From Bryobacteraceae bacterium (GTDB lineage: Bacteria > Acidobacteriota > Terriglobia > Bryobacterales > Bryobacteraceae), in contig JAHCHE010000012.1 in assembly GCA_026129905.1 (NCBI GenBank), forward strand, positions 1 through 64,000: a stretch of 64,000 nt of DNA. Direction: 5' to 3'. Shown one piece after another: positions 36,995 to 46,983 of this stretch (positions are counted from its first letter, which is position 1; each line of letters starts with the position of its first letter). Under the pieces are notes generated by a model. That model worked only from the letters and a program-made list of their open reading frames with translations. It searched no databases and was not told the origin of the DNA. A program made the position numbers and the translations under genes.

Positions 36995-37243
36995 ATGCCA
37001 GAGTGGCAGCCGGCGCCATATAAGGAGTATCGGTGGATCGTTGCCGACCCGCAGTTGTTGGGTGGAAAGCTGGCGATTCGCGGTACCCGGCTGTCAGTTT
37101 CCCTCATCCTTGAATGCCTGGCCGGGGGCATGTCATTGGAAGAGCTCGACGAGGCATTCGACCGCGCGTTCCCGCATGAGGCTTTGCCCGAGGTCTTGAA
37201 GGTCGCCTCGGAGCTGACCGATTCGTTCCATGTGGCTGCTTGA
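36995..37243 (+). CDS. DUF433 antitoxin
   Basis: 82 residues of the DUF433 winged-helix family: IVADPQLLGGKLAIRGTRLSV and LAGGMSLEELDEAF are diagnostic. DUF433 proteins are normally antitoxins encoded just before a DUF5615 PIN-like toxin. The expected toxin start overlaps this stop but is cut off after about nine codons (see next feature), so this antitoxin is an orphan. Confidence 0.85.
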   Translation: MPEWQPAPYKEYRWIVADPQLLGGKLAIRGTRLSVSLILECLAGGMSLEELDEAFDRAFPHEALPEVLKVASELTDSFHVAA

Positions 37244-37289
37244 CGCCAACATGGACGGTGAATCGGCGTTTCGGCGTCGGGTGCATTGA
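37230..37289 (+). pseudogene. DUF5615 PIN-like toxin, truncated after the first codons
   Basis: An ATG at 37230 overlaps the DUF433 stop and gives MWLLDANMD, the conserved N-terminus of DUF5615 toxins with the first active-site aspartate. Homology then ends and the frame stops at 37289 after ten unrelated residues. The break lies directly at the start of the first repeat array, so an insertion or deletion removed the toxin body. Confidence 0.7.
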
Positions 37290-37520
37290 CGTCATTCCCT
37301 GAATGTGGGATGTCCGGCGGGTGTCATGGATGTTCCATGGCCGGACAGTGACGCAGTCCTTTTTCCGTTCGATGTCCGGGGAAGGTGACACCGTTGTGGA
37401 ATGTCCGGGTCGTGCCACGGTACGTTTCTGTGGGATGTCCGAGCCGATGACGCTGCTGTGGGGTGGCCCGCGGAAATGACAGCTCTGCTGCTTGTCCAGG
37501 ATGTGAAGCCGCTGTTGGTC
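37287..37520 (+). repeat. Degenerate tandem repeat array R1 (~27-36 bp units)
   Basis: About six or seven imperfect direct copies of a unit with the shared words GTGAC, GTGG and GATGTCCGG, e.g. GTGACACCGTTGTGGAATG at 37385 and GATGACGCTGCTGTGG at 37446. Units vary from about 27 to 36 bases and no spacer-like unique segments of fixed size exist. The same unit, in the same orientation, forms array R2 at 39523-39737, 2 kb away. Confidence 0.75.
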
Positions 37521-37564
37521 GCAGCCGAAGGACCCGCCTGGAACAGGGAGAACCCCACTTGGCC

Positions 37565-37849
37565 CAGGCCCGGCGACTTGCAGTACGCCTGCGCGTCTTC
37601 CCATCTCACGTTCACCGCCGGGTGGTCCGGCCCCGCCCGCGCTTTCCAGCGCCGACGGTGTCCTGTTTCCCTCACGAACCGCTCGTACTGCGCGTTTGTC
37701 ACCGGGTGCAGCCCCACGTAGTACACAGGCAACCGCACCGGGAACCTCTCGTCACCAGCCAGAAACTCCCCCTCCGGGATCAGTACCAGCAGCACCAGCA
37801 GTGTCCCGTCCTTGGCGTTCTCGATGAGCTACTCGATCTTCTTCGCCAT
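37565..37849 (-). pseudogene. SUMF1/FGE-domain protein remnant, N-terminal part
   Basis: Minus-strand translation from ATG 37849 gives MAKKIE, an in-frame TAG at codon 7, then [13 protein letters not shown] and the formylglycine-generating-enzyme-like start [19 protein letters not shown] with [17 protein letters not shown] and [12 protein letters not shown]. Homology ends near 37570 and runs into array R1. The C-terminal two thirds of the C-type-lectin-like fold are missing. Confidence 0.75.
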
Positions 37850-37892
37850 CTGTTACTCCACGGGACGACGTGCCTTATCCTGGTGAGGAACC

Positions 37893-38315
37893 GTGTACCA
37901 GGTAGTCGTCGATACGAACGTGATCGTGGCCGCACTGCTGTCGAACCGGGGCGCCTCGCACGAACTCGTGCGCCTTGTCGGCGACAGGCGCTGGAAGATG
38001 AACCTTTCGGTTCCCCTCGTTTTCGAGTACGAGCAGACACTCAAACGTGTGTGCTCGGGTGGTCCGCTGGCTTCGGAGGACATCGACGATATCCTCCAGT
38101 TCCTCTGTGCAACCGCTAACCTGCGACCGATCTTCTTCCTGTGGCGGCCGTGGCTGCCGGACCCGAAGGACGACCTCGTGCTGGAACTCGCCGTCGAATG
38201 CCGGGCGGACTTCATCGTGACCTTCAACGCCAGGGACTTCGCCGGCGCCGGGCAGTTCGGGATCTCGGTGGTTTCCCCGGGCCGGTTTCTTGCGATACTA
38301 GAGGAGGAGCCATGA
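37893..38315 (+). CDS. PIN-domain ribonuclease toxin
   Basis: 140-residue PIN-family toxin (COG1569-type, VapC-like). Acidic active-site residues are D7 in VVVDTNVIV, the glutamate in LVFEYEQTL and the aspartates of DPKDDLVLELAV and TFNARDF. These RNases cleave tRNA or rRNA in the cytoplasm and are held inactive by the cognate antitoxin. It starts at GTG behind GGTGAGGA and overlaps the downstream antitoxin by ATGA; toxin-first order is common in this subfamily. It is the only intact gene pair within the repeat-bracketed block. Confidence 0.9.
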   Translation: MYQVVVDTNVIVAALLSNRGASHELVRLVGDRRWKMNLSVPLVFEYEQTLKRVCSGGPLASEDIDDILQFLCATANLRPIFFLWRPWLPDPKDDLVLELAVECRADFIVTFNARDFAGAGQFGISVVSPGRFLAILEEEP

Positions 38316-38536
38316 CCCTTAACATTACGCTCCCGGACGACCTGTATCAGCGGATCGCCGATCTGGCGAGTCGGCAGCAGGTTTCCGTCGAGCGCATGGC
38401 CGCTGCCGCCCTCGCCGAGCAACTGGCCAGCTGGGCCCGCGTGGAGCGGATGGCCGAACGCGGCAGCCGCGAGCGGTTCCTGACCGCCCTGGCAAAAGTT
38501 CCGGACACCGAGCCACGGCCTGAAGACAGGCGGTAA
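38312..38536 (+). CDS. Antitoxin partner of the PIN toxin, ribbon-helix-helix-like
   Basis: 74 residues starting MTLNITLPDDLYQRIADLA, the beta strand and first helix of a MetJ/CopG-type DNA-binding fold, with a charged C-terminal tail (RVERMAERGSRERFL) suited to wrapping the toxin. A strong GAGGAGG lies just before the ATG at 38312. It is expected to bind the upstream toxin and repress the shared promoter. Confidence 0.85.
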   Translation: MTLNITLPDDLYQRIADLASRQQVSVERMAAAALAEQLASWARVERMAERGSRERFLTALAKVPDTEPRPEDRR

Positions 38537-38635
38537 GGCAGCAACTCAGCGTTCGTATCTCCCCATCTCCAAAATCGTCCGTCGCTCGCTTCGTGCGCTC
38601 CACAAAGAGTAAAAGGGCAAAAGGGTAAAGGGTAG

Positions 38636-38951
38636 TTATAGCGTCCCGGCACATCGGAGGCCGATGGTGATGATCCGGTAGCCCGGCAAGTCGTCGCGGC
38701 GGTACGCGCAGCGGAAGTAGCCGGTAAGGTCGTTGTCTCACGACCCTCCCCGCACCACCCGGTACGTTCCCTTTTTCCGGCGCTCGCAGATCTCCCTGAT
38801 TGTATCTCCCCTACGCGCCATCTCCTTCACGAACCGCTCGTACTGCTCGTTCGTCACCGGATGCGGCGCGAGATAGTACGCCGGAAGTCGCACCGGGAAC
38901 TCCTCTTCTCCAGCCGGAAACTCCCCGTCCGGGATCAGCACCGTCTGGTCA
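38636..38951 (-). pseudogene. SUMF1/FGE remnant with internal deletion and nonsense codon; variable-region-like end
   Basis: The minus strand encodes the FGE N-terminus ([36 protein letters not shown]), then jumps directly to the C-terminal [13 protein letters not shown]. The next codon is TGA (38740-38738) where this fold has tryptophan; beyond it the frame continues as DNDLTGYFRCAYRRDD, then LPGYRIITIGLRCAGTL and TAA at 38636. The middle of the domain is deleted. Many codons after RGGS end in C (GAC, ACC, TAC, ATC), the pattern seen in variable regions of diversity-generating retroelements. Confidence 0.7.
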
Positions 38952-39190
38952 GGCGGATGAGGCTGCTGACGCGAAGATCGCGCGCCTGAGAAAGTGGATC
39001 GCCAGTTTCCCGCCGGCCCCGCGGTCCCGCTGGAGGCGATGCGCCGGGGCACGATGTACGCCTGATGGCCGCGGTCCTGCTGGATACAAACGTCCTGGTC
39101 TATCTGGTGAGCCACGCGGCGGCCGAGCATGGGGCTTGCCAGGCGGCGGTTGAACGCGTCCTCAAACAGGGCGATCGGCCCTGCACCACC
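38952..39190 (+). pseudogene. Second toxin-antitoxin remnant: antitoxin tail plus PIN toxin N-terminus
   Basis: Bases 38952-39065 encode an antitoxin C-terminus ([18 protein letters not shown]) that must shift frame to reach [14 protein letters not shown] and its stop. The stop overlaps an ATG at 39065 (TGATG) opening [20 protein letters not shown], a PIN domain that loses homology after about 40 residues near 39185. Both genes are fragments; neither can be functional. Confidence 0.65.
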
Positions 39191-39498
39191 GTCTTGCGCG
39201 CTGCCTTGAACGGTCCCACCAGGTCCCGCAACTCGCGTATGGCGAGAGATGCCGACTGCGAACCCTCGTCGAGGAAGAAATGGAAGTCCTCCAGGACGAA
39301 CACGCCGGGCTTGTCCGATTCGAGCAGGAAGGGGATGATGCGGCGTGGATCGGCCGTCTTCCGGTCCACAGGCTTGAAGTCGGTCGTGCACAGGCCCCGG
39401 GAGACGCTCCAAATGTAGAGCAGACGGCGGTTCAGCTCGCCGTCTGCAAGCGCCTGGTTGAGGAGCTCGATGGGCGCAGTCCTCTTCGGACGTAACAA
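39190..39498 (-). pseudogene. N-terminal fragment of an AAA-family ATPase
   Basis: On the minus strand, [52 protein letters not shown] and [16 protein letters not shown] match the N-terminal region that precedes the nucleotide-binding core in Ycf46-like AAA proteins. The Walker motifs are absent because homology stops where the PIN fragment begins. The start side runs into array R2. Assignment to family is moderate; truncation is clear. Confidence 0.5.
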
Positions 39499-39522
39499 GG
39501 TCGAGTGGGGCGGCGAAGCACA

Positions 39523-39737
39523 GTTGGAATGTGGGATGGCCGCACCGATGACGCTTCCGTGGCATGTCCATACTGTGACGGTTCACTTTTCCGTGGCATG
39601 TCCGAAGGGTGTGCCACCGCTGTGGGCTGGCCGGCGGAAGTGACGCTGCTGTTGGATGTCCGGGCTGTGACGTGGCGCTTTTTCGTGAGCTGTCCGTCGG
39701 GAGCGTCATCGATGTGGGATGTCCGGGAACGTGACAG
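39523..39737 (+). repeat. Degenerate tandem repeat array R2, same unit as R1
   Basis: About six copies of the R1 unit in the same orientation, e.g. GTGACGCTGCTGTTGGATG at 39640, GTGACGGTTCACTTTTCCG at 39576 and GTGGGATGTCCGGGAACG at 39713. It ends 78 bases before the MoxR gene. Together R1 and R2 bracket the fragment-rich block, suggesting that recombination between repeats or repeat-guided insertion produced it. Confidence 0.75.
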
Positions 39738-39797
39738 ATCGGGTTGATGGAGACCCGAATAGAAGTAGTGCACCCGCGCTTGGCGGCTGGATGATAA

Positions 39798-41202
<1,405 letters not shown>

Positions 41203-41203
<1 letters not shown>

Positions 41204-42138
41204 TGAAGAAGGTGTCGATTCTGTTCTTTCTGTGCGTGACAGTCTGGGCTCAGGCGCAGATCAAGCCTGTGACCCGGCAGCGCAGTCTCACCGACGAGGT
41301 TAACGTTGTACGACTGGCCCCGCGGTACACGACGACGATCCGGATGCCGGAGGCGGTGAGCTCGGTGGTGGTTGGAGACCCAACGTTGTTCCTCGCCGAG
41401 CACGCCGACGAGGAGCCGCTGCTGGTCTTCGTGAAGCCACTCACCGAGAAGCCGGCGGAATCGAACTTGGTGATCACGACGGTCGGGGGGCGGCAGGTGA
41501 GCGTCGTGCTGCGCAGCGAAAATGGCGGGGTCAGGGAGGTGGACTTTGTCCTCGAATACCACTCCGTCAGAACGTTCTTGATTGAGGAGATCCCGCTCAG
41601 CTCGATGGAGGTGGCGGGAACGAGGCGGGTGGGTTTCGAGAACAGTCCTGCGGCGGAGCCGGACTGGCTCGACCGGATGCTGGAACATCAACGGCGAGCG
41701 CCGTTACCTGCACTCTACGGCCGACAGGCGCCATCGCCGGAGAGCAAAGGCGACTACCTGAGGGCTGGGGTTTCGGAGGTGGTCGATCTCGGTGAAGAAG
41801 TCGTGGTTCTCTTCTCGGTCGTGAATCCGCAGGGACGCGCGGTGGAGATCCTCCCGCCACAGGTGCAACTGGCGGGCAGCGTCCGCCAGGGGGCGATCTT
41901 CAAAAGGAGGCGGTGGGGCACCTCGGAACAACTTCCGGTCAAGGACTTCCGGTTGTCGAGACGCCGTCTGGGACCGGGCGAACGAGCTGATGGCATCATG
42001 GTGTTCGACCGCCCCAGCTTCAAGCAGTCCAACGAGACGCTGTTCCTGCAGATGGCTGAATCGGGGGCGGTGGACAAGCCGACGCTTGCGCCCATCGGAT
42101 TTGGAGTATCCACGTTGCGAAAGGAGTTCGGCGAATGA
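41203..42138 (+). CDS. VirB9/TrbG-like secretion protein (copy 1)
   Basis: 311 residues with signal peptide (ILFFLCVTVWAQAQ). Residues 30-110 (VNVVRLAPRYTTTIRMPEAV, SVVVGDPTLF, VFVKPLTEKPAESNLVITT) have the VirB9/TrbG N-terminal beta fold. The C-terminal half contains a second beta domain (VVDLGEEVVVLFSVVNPQGR). It would form part of the periplasmic/outer-membrane core of the T4SS. A second VirB9-like protein is encoded at 57570, so roles may be divided. Confidence 0.7.
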
Positions 42139-43562
42139 GACACCTGCGGGATGATCAGCACGAAAAAGGGAACTGTCAAGCTCCAGAAGGGCAGCCGCCG
42201 GCACACGGTGCGGTCTTGCAGAATGAAACGGAGTTTGAGCCAGAGAAGCCGAAGAGCCCGGTCGAGCGGTTGGAGGAGTGGTTCCAGCAGTTGGGGCGAC
42301 GGCTGAGGCCGCCACAGGCAATCGGGCGCGAGGCCAAGGCCAAGTCCGGGGGACGCACACTGGTCATCCTGGCAGGGTCGGTCGTATGCTGCTTGCTTCT
42401 CTTCGCCGCGATGTTCACGACATCGACTAGCGAACGAGGTGACAGGGAGCGGAGGACAGCGCCGAGACTGGGCCGCCCGACAGAGAATGAGGATTCGCAG
42501 GCAGCAGGTCGGTCGATCGTCCCTCACCTGAGCGCCGAACAGCAGGCCGGCGGGGAGACGGGGGAGCTGTCCGAAGGAGACGTCCTGAGCACCATGCGCA
42601 ACCGAGGCACGGCGCCGCCGAAGCCGGCTGCGGATCCGGAACACGCTCTGGGCAATGTGGAATTCAGTGATCCCGCCCTCGAAGAGGCGTATCGCCAGAG
42701 AGGGCAGGCGCCTCCTCCACAGCGCGAGTATGTCGCTCCCGCTGTGAGACCAGCACCTATCGTTGAGCCTGCCAGGCCCGTGGATACCGAGGAGGCGCTT
42801 CAGAGATCGTCTCTTGTATACGTGCGAACTGCGTCTAAGGAGGCTGCCGGTGTTTCGCTCAGCTTGTCGCCGGCGATCCAGCGGCAGGTCACAGGTCTGC
42901 TGCCCCAGGGCACCCGGCTTGTGGCACGGCTGCAACACGCAGTCAGTTCAACCGCGGAGATGCCTGTGACGGCGGTCATCGAATACAACTACGAGCACGA
43001 GGGACGTCTGGTCGTGCCGGCGGGCTCGAAAGCCATTGGAGGGTTGACGGGGGCAACGCCGAGGGGATGGGCGGAGATCAAGTTCCACACGCTGGAACTG
43101 CCGAACGGACGGATCGAGGAGATCGCGGGTTCAGCGTTGGCCCTTGATCTCGGCCCGTTGCGCGGAGACGTGAACGGCAAGAACACAGGGAAGAAGTTCC
43201 TGGTACGGACGCTGCAAGGGATTGGCTCGGCGGCCAGCTACCTGGTGGGCGAGGGAGGCCTCGGACGGAGCCAAATCGACGGGGCGATCCTGTTGCGAGA
43301 GAGAATGGCCGACAACGTTGCCAGAGCAGGGGAAGAGGAGCTTCGAAGGCTGGCCTATCAGCAGCAGATTGTTGTGACGGTGCCGGCGAACACGCGCTTC
43401 TACCTTGTGCTTCATGATCGGGCATTCTCACCGGAGGGGTCTGGTCCGGGAAATGCGTCGCCCGACAGGTCGGCCGCCGCCGAACTATCGGAGCAGGAGC
43501 TTGAGGAGCTTGTCCGGCTGCGCAACGAGCTGCGCCTTATGAATGGAATGATGTCACGGTAA
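42135..43562 (+). CDS. virB10: VirB10/TrbI-like core channel protein
   Basis: 475 residues with the VirB10 plan: cytoplasmic N-terminus, one transmembrane segment at about 75-94 (LVILAGSVVCCLLLFAAMF), a proline-rich periplasmic spacer, and a C-terminal TrbI domain (LPQGTRLVARLQHAVSSTAE, GRLVVPAGSKAIGG, WAEIKFHTLELPNG). VirB10 spans both membranes and responds to ATPase energy. ATGA overlap (42135-42138) couples it to the VirB9-like gene. Confidence 0.88.
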   Translation: MRHLRDDQHEKGNCQAPEGQPPAHGAVLQNETEFEPEKPKSPVERLEEWFQQLGRRLRPPQAIGREAKAKSGGRTLVILAGSVVCCLLLFAAMFTTSTSERGDRERRTAPRLGRPTENEDSQAAGRSIVPHLSAEQQAGGETGELSEGDVLSTMRNRGTAPPKPAADPEHALGNVEFSDPALEEAYRQRGQAPPPQREYVAPAVRPAPIVEPARPVDTEEALQRSSLVYVRTASKEAAGVSLSLSPAIQRQVTGLLPQGTRLVARLQHAVSSTAEMPVTAVIEYNYEHEGRLVVPAGSKAIGGLTGATPRGWAEIKFHTLELPNGRIEEIAGSALALDLGPLRGDVNGKNTGKKFLVRTLQGIGSAASYLVGEGGLGRSQIDGAILLRERMADNVARAGEEELRRLAYQQQIVVTVPANTRFYLVLHDRAFSPEGSGPGNASPDRSAAAELSEQELEELVRLRNELRLMNGMMSR

Positions 43563-43679
43563 CGGGTCCGGACCGGTAAGGGCTGTTGTCAGGGCGCTTT
43601 CGTCGCCCAACGTGGTGCGGTCGCTTTTCGCCGTTTTGAATGTCGAGTATTCTGTGGACGACAGGCGGGGACCTGCGCC

Positions 43680-45737
43680 GTGCTGTACTTTTTCTACAGA
43701 TTCGTCCACAGGATTGGATGGCTGATTGGTGCCGCCGTGGCGAAGGTCACCCATGAAGTGCGATTCCTCGCGTGGCGGGCCCGGCAATCCTCAACACCTG
43801 AGAAAACCGCGTGGTTGTATCGGTGCCTGGTGGCCTGTGCGCTGGTCGGTGGGGAGTGGTGGCTGCTGGCCACACTTTCTTCTCGACCGGATACCGCCTT
43901 GACTGTCGGAATAGCCTGGTTGACGCTCTTCATCCTGCCCAAGCCGACGCCGAGGGTCCCTCTTTGTGCGGCTCGGACTTTGGCGGTGGTTGCCACATCA
44001 CTGGGAGCGATCAGGATAGGTGATTGGATCGCGGACCGATACGGGAACCTGAGTCCCTGGGACGGAGTGTTTGCGTTCCTTTGGTTTATTGCCTTCGGAA
44101 GCGCACTTCTGTTTTGGGCATTCGCCACGCTGTTCCGGCGGCCGAAGGTGGCGGCAGCCGCAGGCACGAGTTCCCAAGGCGGGGTGGAAAACGTGAACGC
44201 GCGCCGGTGGTCGAATATGCCGGCCCTCCGCTTCACGGATGTCGGAGGGCAGACCCGGGCGAAGGAACAGATCCGGCTGATCGCGGCAAACCGCTTCGGA
44301 AGAAATGGTTCTCACGCAAGCGTGGTGCGAAACGGTATCCTGCTGCACGGTCCACAAGGCACCGGAAAGAATCTGTTAGCGGAAGCCACGGCCGGCGAGT
44401 TCCGCGTCAACTTTTACCACGTCGGCTGCGCGGAGTTGCAGCGGCACTACATTGGGACAACGGGCGAGGAGATTCGACGGACATTCGATCACGCTGTCAA
44501 TCACCGGCCCATCGTGTTGTTTCTGGACGAAATCGACGCGATTGGCAGCAAGAAGCAACTTCAAGTGGCTGGTGCCGACCCCGGCGGAGCCGGCCGCGAA
44601 TACAACGCGATTGTGACCCAGCTCATGCAGGCCATCGACCGGTGCCGGCGCGAGGGCGGCCTGCTGCTTATGGCGGCGACGAACCATTTCGACGGGCTTG
44701 AGCCGACGCTGATCCGGGAGGGACGCTTCGACCTCAAGCTGCGACTGGACTTGCCCGATACGGCAGATCGCAAGGAGATTCTGCGGGCGCAGCTCGCCAG
44801 GCGGCGCTGGAAGGAGCATGATCTGACAACGCTCGCGCGCCGTACACCGGGATGGAGTCCGGCCCGCCTGCAGGCCTTGGTGGACCAGGCCACCTTGCTC
44901 GCTTCCGAAGGAGTCATCCACGAGAAACATCTGATCGTCGCACTGGAGAGCACTGGAGGGCATGACCGTCCGGGCTTCGAAAAGGTCACCTGGGACGACA
45001 TGGTTCTGCCCGAGCGGACGGCGGAAGACCTGAAATCCCTCCTGAAGCTTCTCGATCCGGGCCGGGCCGAGCGCCTGACACTGAGGGCGCCGACGGGCCT
45101 GCTGCTGGTGGGACCTCCCGGGACAGGCAAGACAATGGTCGCGAAACTCATCGCAAGCGAGGCGCAGAGGAGTTTCTACGCGATCGGACCGAGCAACGTG
45201 CTCTCTGGCGCGGTGGGCGGCTCGGTGCAGCGGATGTCTGCAGTATTCGCTCGCGCGAGGGAGAACGCCCCGTCCATCCTGTTCTTCGATGAGATGGACG
45301 GTCTGTTTCCCCATGTACACAGCGCGGCCAACCAGCACGACGTGCAGTTGGTGGAACAGACGCTGATGGAGATCAGCAATCTGCGGCCGGAGAACAACGT
45401 CTTTCTGGTAGGGACAACCAACGACATCGAGCGGATCGATCCGCGCATCCTTCGTGGCGGGCGGTTCAGCGAGAAGATCGAGATCGGTGTTCCCGATGAT
45501 GCGGGATACCTCAAGCTGCTGAAGCGATACCTGGGCAGGGCTCGGCTCGCGCCGTCGTTGACGGCGGAGGTCATCGTCGATCGGGTCCGCGGTATTTCGC
45601 CGGCGGATCTCGAAGCCACCATTGACGCGATGAAGCGGATCGCCATGCGGCGGATGCCCGACGAGGCCGAGGAGTTGCCGCCGCTGGAGGTCGAAGACCT
45701 CGAGGAAGCCTTCGGGCGAATCCAACCACAGTTCTGA
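43680..45737 (+). CDS. Membrane-anchored tandem AAA ATPase in T4SS locus
   Basis: 685 residues. About four N-terminal transmembrane segments (residues 45-150) precede two AAA modules, as in CDC48/VCP-like proteins. Module 1 (about 180-430) has GPQGTGKN, so K230 is present but the Thr/Ser after it is N231; Walker B is FLDEIDAIG. Module 2 (about 450-680) is intact: GPPGTGKT (K484, T485), FFDEMDGLF and the RILRGGRF arginine finger. Starts at GTG after a 117-base gap. Possibly an assembly or unfolding motor for the secretion apparatus; no VirB11 is encoded in the cluster. Confidence 0.8.
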   Translation: MLYFFYRFVHRIGWLIGAAVAKVTHEVRFLAWRARQSSTPEKTAWLYRCLVACALVGGEWWLLATLSSRPDTALTVGIAWLTLFILPKPTPRVPLCAARTLAVVATSLGAIRIGDWIADRYGNLSPWDGVFAFLWFIAFGSALLFWAFATLFRRPKVAAAAGTSSQGGVENVNARRWSNMPALRFTDVGGQTRAKEQIRLIAANRFGRNGSHASVVRNGILLHGPQGTGKNLLAEATAGEFRVNFYHVGCAELQRHYIGTTGEEIRRTFDHAVNHRPIVLFLDEIDAIGSKKQLQVAGADPGGAGREYNAIVTQLMQAIDRCRREGGLLLMAATNHFDGLEPTLIREGRFDLKLRLDLPDTADRKEILRAQLARRRWKEHDLTTLARRTPGWSPARLQALVDQATLLASEGVIHEKHLIVALESTGGHDRPGFEKVTWDDMVLPERTAEDLKSLLKLLDPGRAERLTLRAPTGLLLVGPPGTGKTMVAKLIASEAQRSFYAIGPSNVLSGAVGGSVQRMSAVFARARENAPSILFFDEMDGLFPHVHSAANQHDVQLVEQTLMEISNLRPENNVFLVGTTNDIERIDPRILRGGRFSEKIEIGVPDDAGYLKLLKRYLGRARLAPSLTAEVIVDRVRGISPADLEATIDAMKRIAMRRMPDEAEELPPLEVEDLEEAFGRIQPQF

Positions 45738-45803
45738 CACCTCTCGGTAGGACTCCAGATCACCCTCCCAAGCCTTTCTCTGTTAGGCCCGGAACGACTC
45801 CCT

Positions 45804-45831
45804 TTGTGATTTCGAAAAGCCGGTGTAATCT
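45804..45831 (+). promoter_or_regulatory. Possible promoter of the pilin gene
   Basis: TTGTGA (45804-45809) and TAATCT (45826-45831) are 16 bases apart in the 152-base gap before the pilin gene. The -10 word is good and the -35 moderate. An internal promoter here would allow extra pilin production. Confidence 0.35.
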
Positions 45832-45889
45832 CCCGTCTAGTTCGGTATTCCAGCCGGGCTGATTCTCGATCTCGGGAGGAAGAGAAAAC

Positions 45890-46246
45890 ATGCTGAAGCT
45901 TTCGAAAAACGGGAGACGGGCCGCCTTTGCTCTCGCCGCAGCCCTTCTTCTGGTGAACGTGGTGGCCCAGGCACAGAACCTCGGTGCGGCGCCCCAGTTA
46001 AACGTGGCGGTCCAGGGCCAGACGGGGGCGCAGCCGGAAGGGGCCTTTCTGAACCTGGTGAACTGGATCGGCAACGTAGTCGCGCCGGTGGGAGCTGGGC
46101 TGGCGGTCTTCGCCGGGCTCATCTCCTTCATCTCCGGGCGGGGCGCCATCCGCTACATGTTCGTGGCGCTCGGTTGTCTGGCCGTATCTGGCCTGACGCG
46201 CCTGCTTGAGTTCTGGATCGAGCAGGGCGGCGGCGGGGTGTCCTGA
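45890..46246 (+). CDS. VirB2/TrbC-like pilin subunit
   Basis: 118 residues: a long signal peptide (AAFALAAALLLVNVVAQAQ) and a mature part with two hydrophobic helices (VVAPVGAGLAVFAGLISFI and RYMFVALGCLAVSGLTRLL) separated by a short basic loop, the VirB2 pattern. It ends EFWIEQGGGGVS. GGGAGGAAG precedes the ATG. It is clearly related to both halves of the protein at 46984. Confidence 0.8.
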   Translation: MLKLSKNGRRAAFALAAALLLVNVVAQAQNLGAAPQLNVAVQGQTGAQPEGAFLNLVNWIGNVVAPVGAGLAVFAGLISFISGRGAIRYMFVALGCLAVSGLTRLLEFWIEQGGGGVS

Positions 46247-46313
46247 AACTGAATTGCTCCAGGAGCGCCAGCCTCCAGGACAGGCGCTCCCTGGAGCCGT
46301 CACCGAGGGAACA

Positions 46314-46976
46314 ATGCCTCCACTTCTTCACGACATCATGCGGGTGCTGTTGTTGCTGGCCGGGCCGGCAGCGTTTGTCTGCCTGATCAATGCAGGGATC
46401 GCGTTGCGTCGCGAAGGCGGCACGAGCTTCTGGGTCGGAGGCGGGTTTTCCAAGTGGATGCTGTGGGCCGTCATCTTCCTGGCGCTGGAACCAACTCTCA
46501 CCTGGTTTCAGTTCTTCGGTGTGCCTGTGTTCTTCCCGCCGGGAGCCGCGATTGGCACTCCGTGGCTAAGCAACATCCAGACGGGAGCCACAACCTTTGT
46601 GAACGACCTACTCGTGGCACGGATTGTGCCGGTCTTGGCTGCCTTCTTTGTCATCCGGGCTGTGCTTGATATGGCGAACGGTACTGGACCGTTGCCGTCG
46701 ATTCTCAGTGCGATGTTTCTGCTGGCAATCTCGACTACCCATGGACTCATCGATGGGTGGACTCCAGGAGGGAACCGGTTTTCTCTGGCCGTGGGCCTCG
46801 AGTCAATGTGGAACTACCTGGCGGGAAGAATCATGCCGATCGCGGCAGGCCTGGCAATCTGCGGGGCGGTCATCCAGTTCGCGTTCAACCAGTCCGGCGC
46901 GTTGCGGCTGGTGGCCTGCGCCGGTGGCTTCCTGACGGTGAACGCGTTGTGGGTTCTGATCACCCGAATGATGTGA
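46314..46976 (+). CDS. Multi-pass membrane protein of the T4SS cluster
   Basis: 220 residues with about six hydrophobic segments (e.g. VLLLLAGPAAFVCLINAGIAL, WMLWAVIFLALEPTLTW, IVPVLAAFFVIRAVLDM, IMPIAAGLAICGAVIQFAF; each shortened). No family assigned. It sits between the two pilin-like genes and 7 bases before the next start, so it is surely part of the apparatus; a VirB6-like or pilin-handling role is only a guess. Confidence 0.7.
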   Translation: MPPLLHDIMRVLLLLAGPAAFVCLINAGIALRREGGTSFWVGGGFSKWMLWAVIFLALEPTLTWFQFFGVPVFFPPGAAIGTPWLSNIQTGATTFVNDLLVARIVPVLAAFFVIRAVLDMANGTGPLPSILSAMFLLAISTTHGLIDGWTPGGNRFSLAVGLESMWNYLAGRIMPIAAGLAICGAVIQFAFNQSGALRLVACAGGFLTVNALWVLITRMM

Positions 46977-46983
46977 GCGAGAC

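Noticed and set aside
39065-39418. Functional PIN toxin at 39065
   Set aside because: Homology stops after about 40 residues and the remaining frame is antisense to an AAA fragment; treated as a remnant.
37287-39737. Arrays R1 and R2 as a CRISPR
   Set aside because: Unit length varies, copies are degenerate, there are no unique spacers of constant size, and no cas genes are present.
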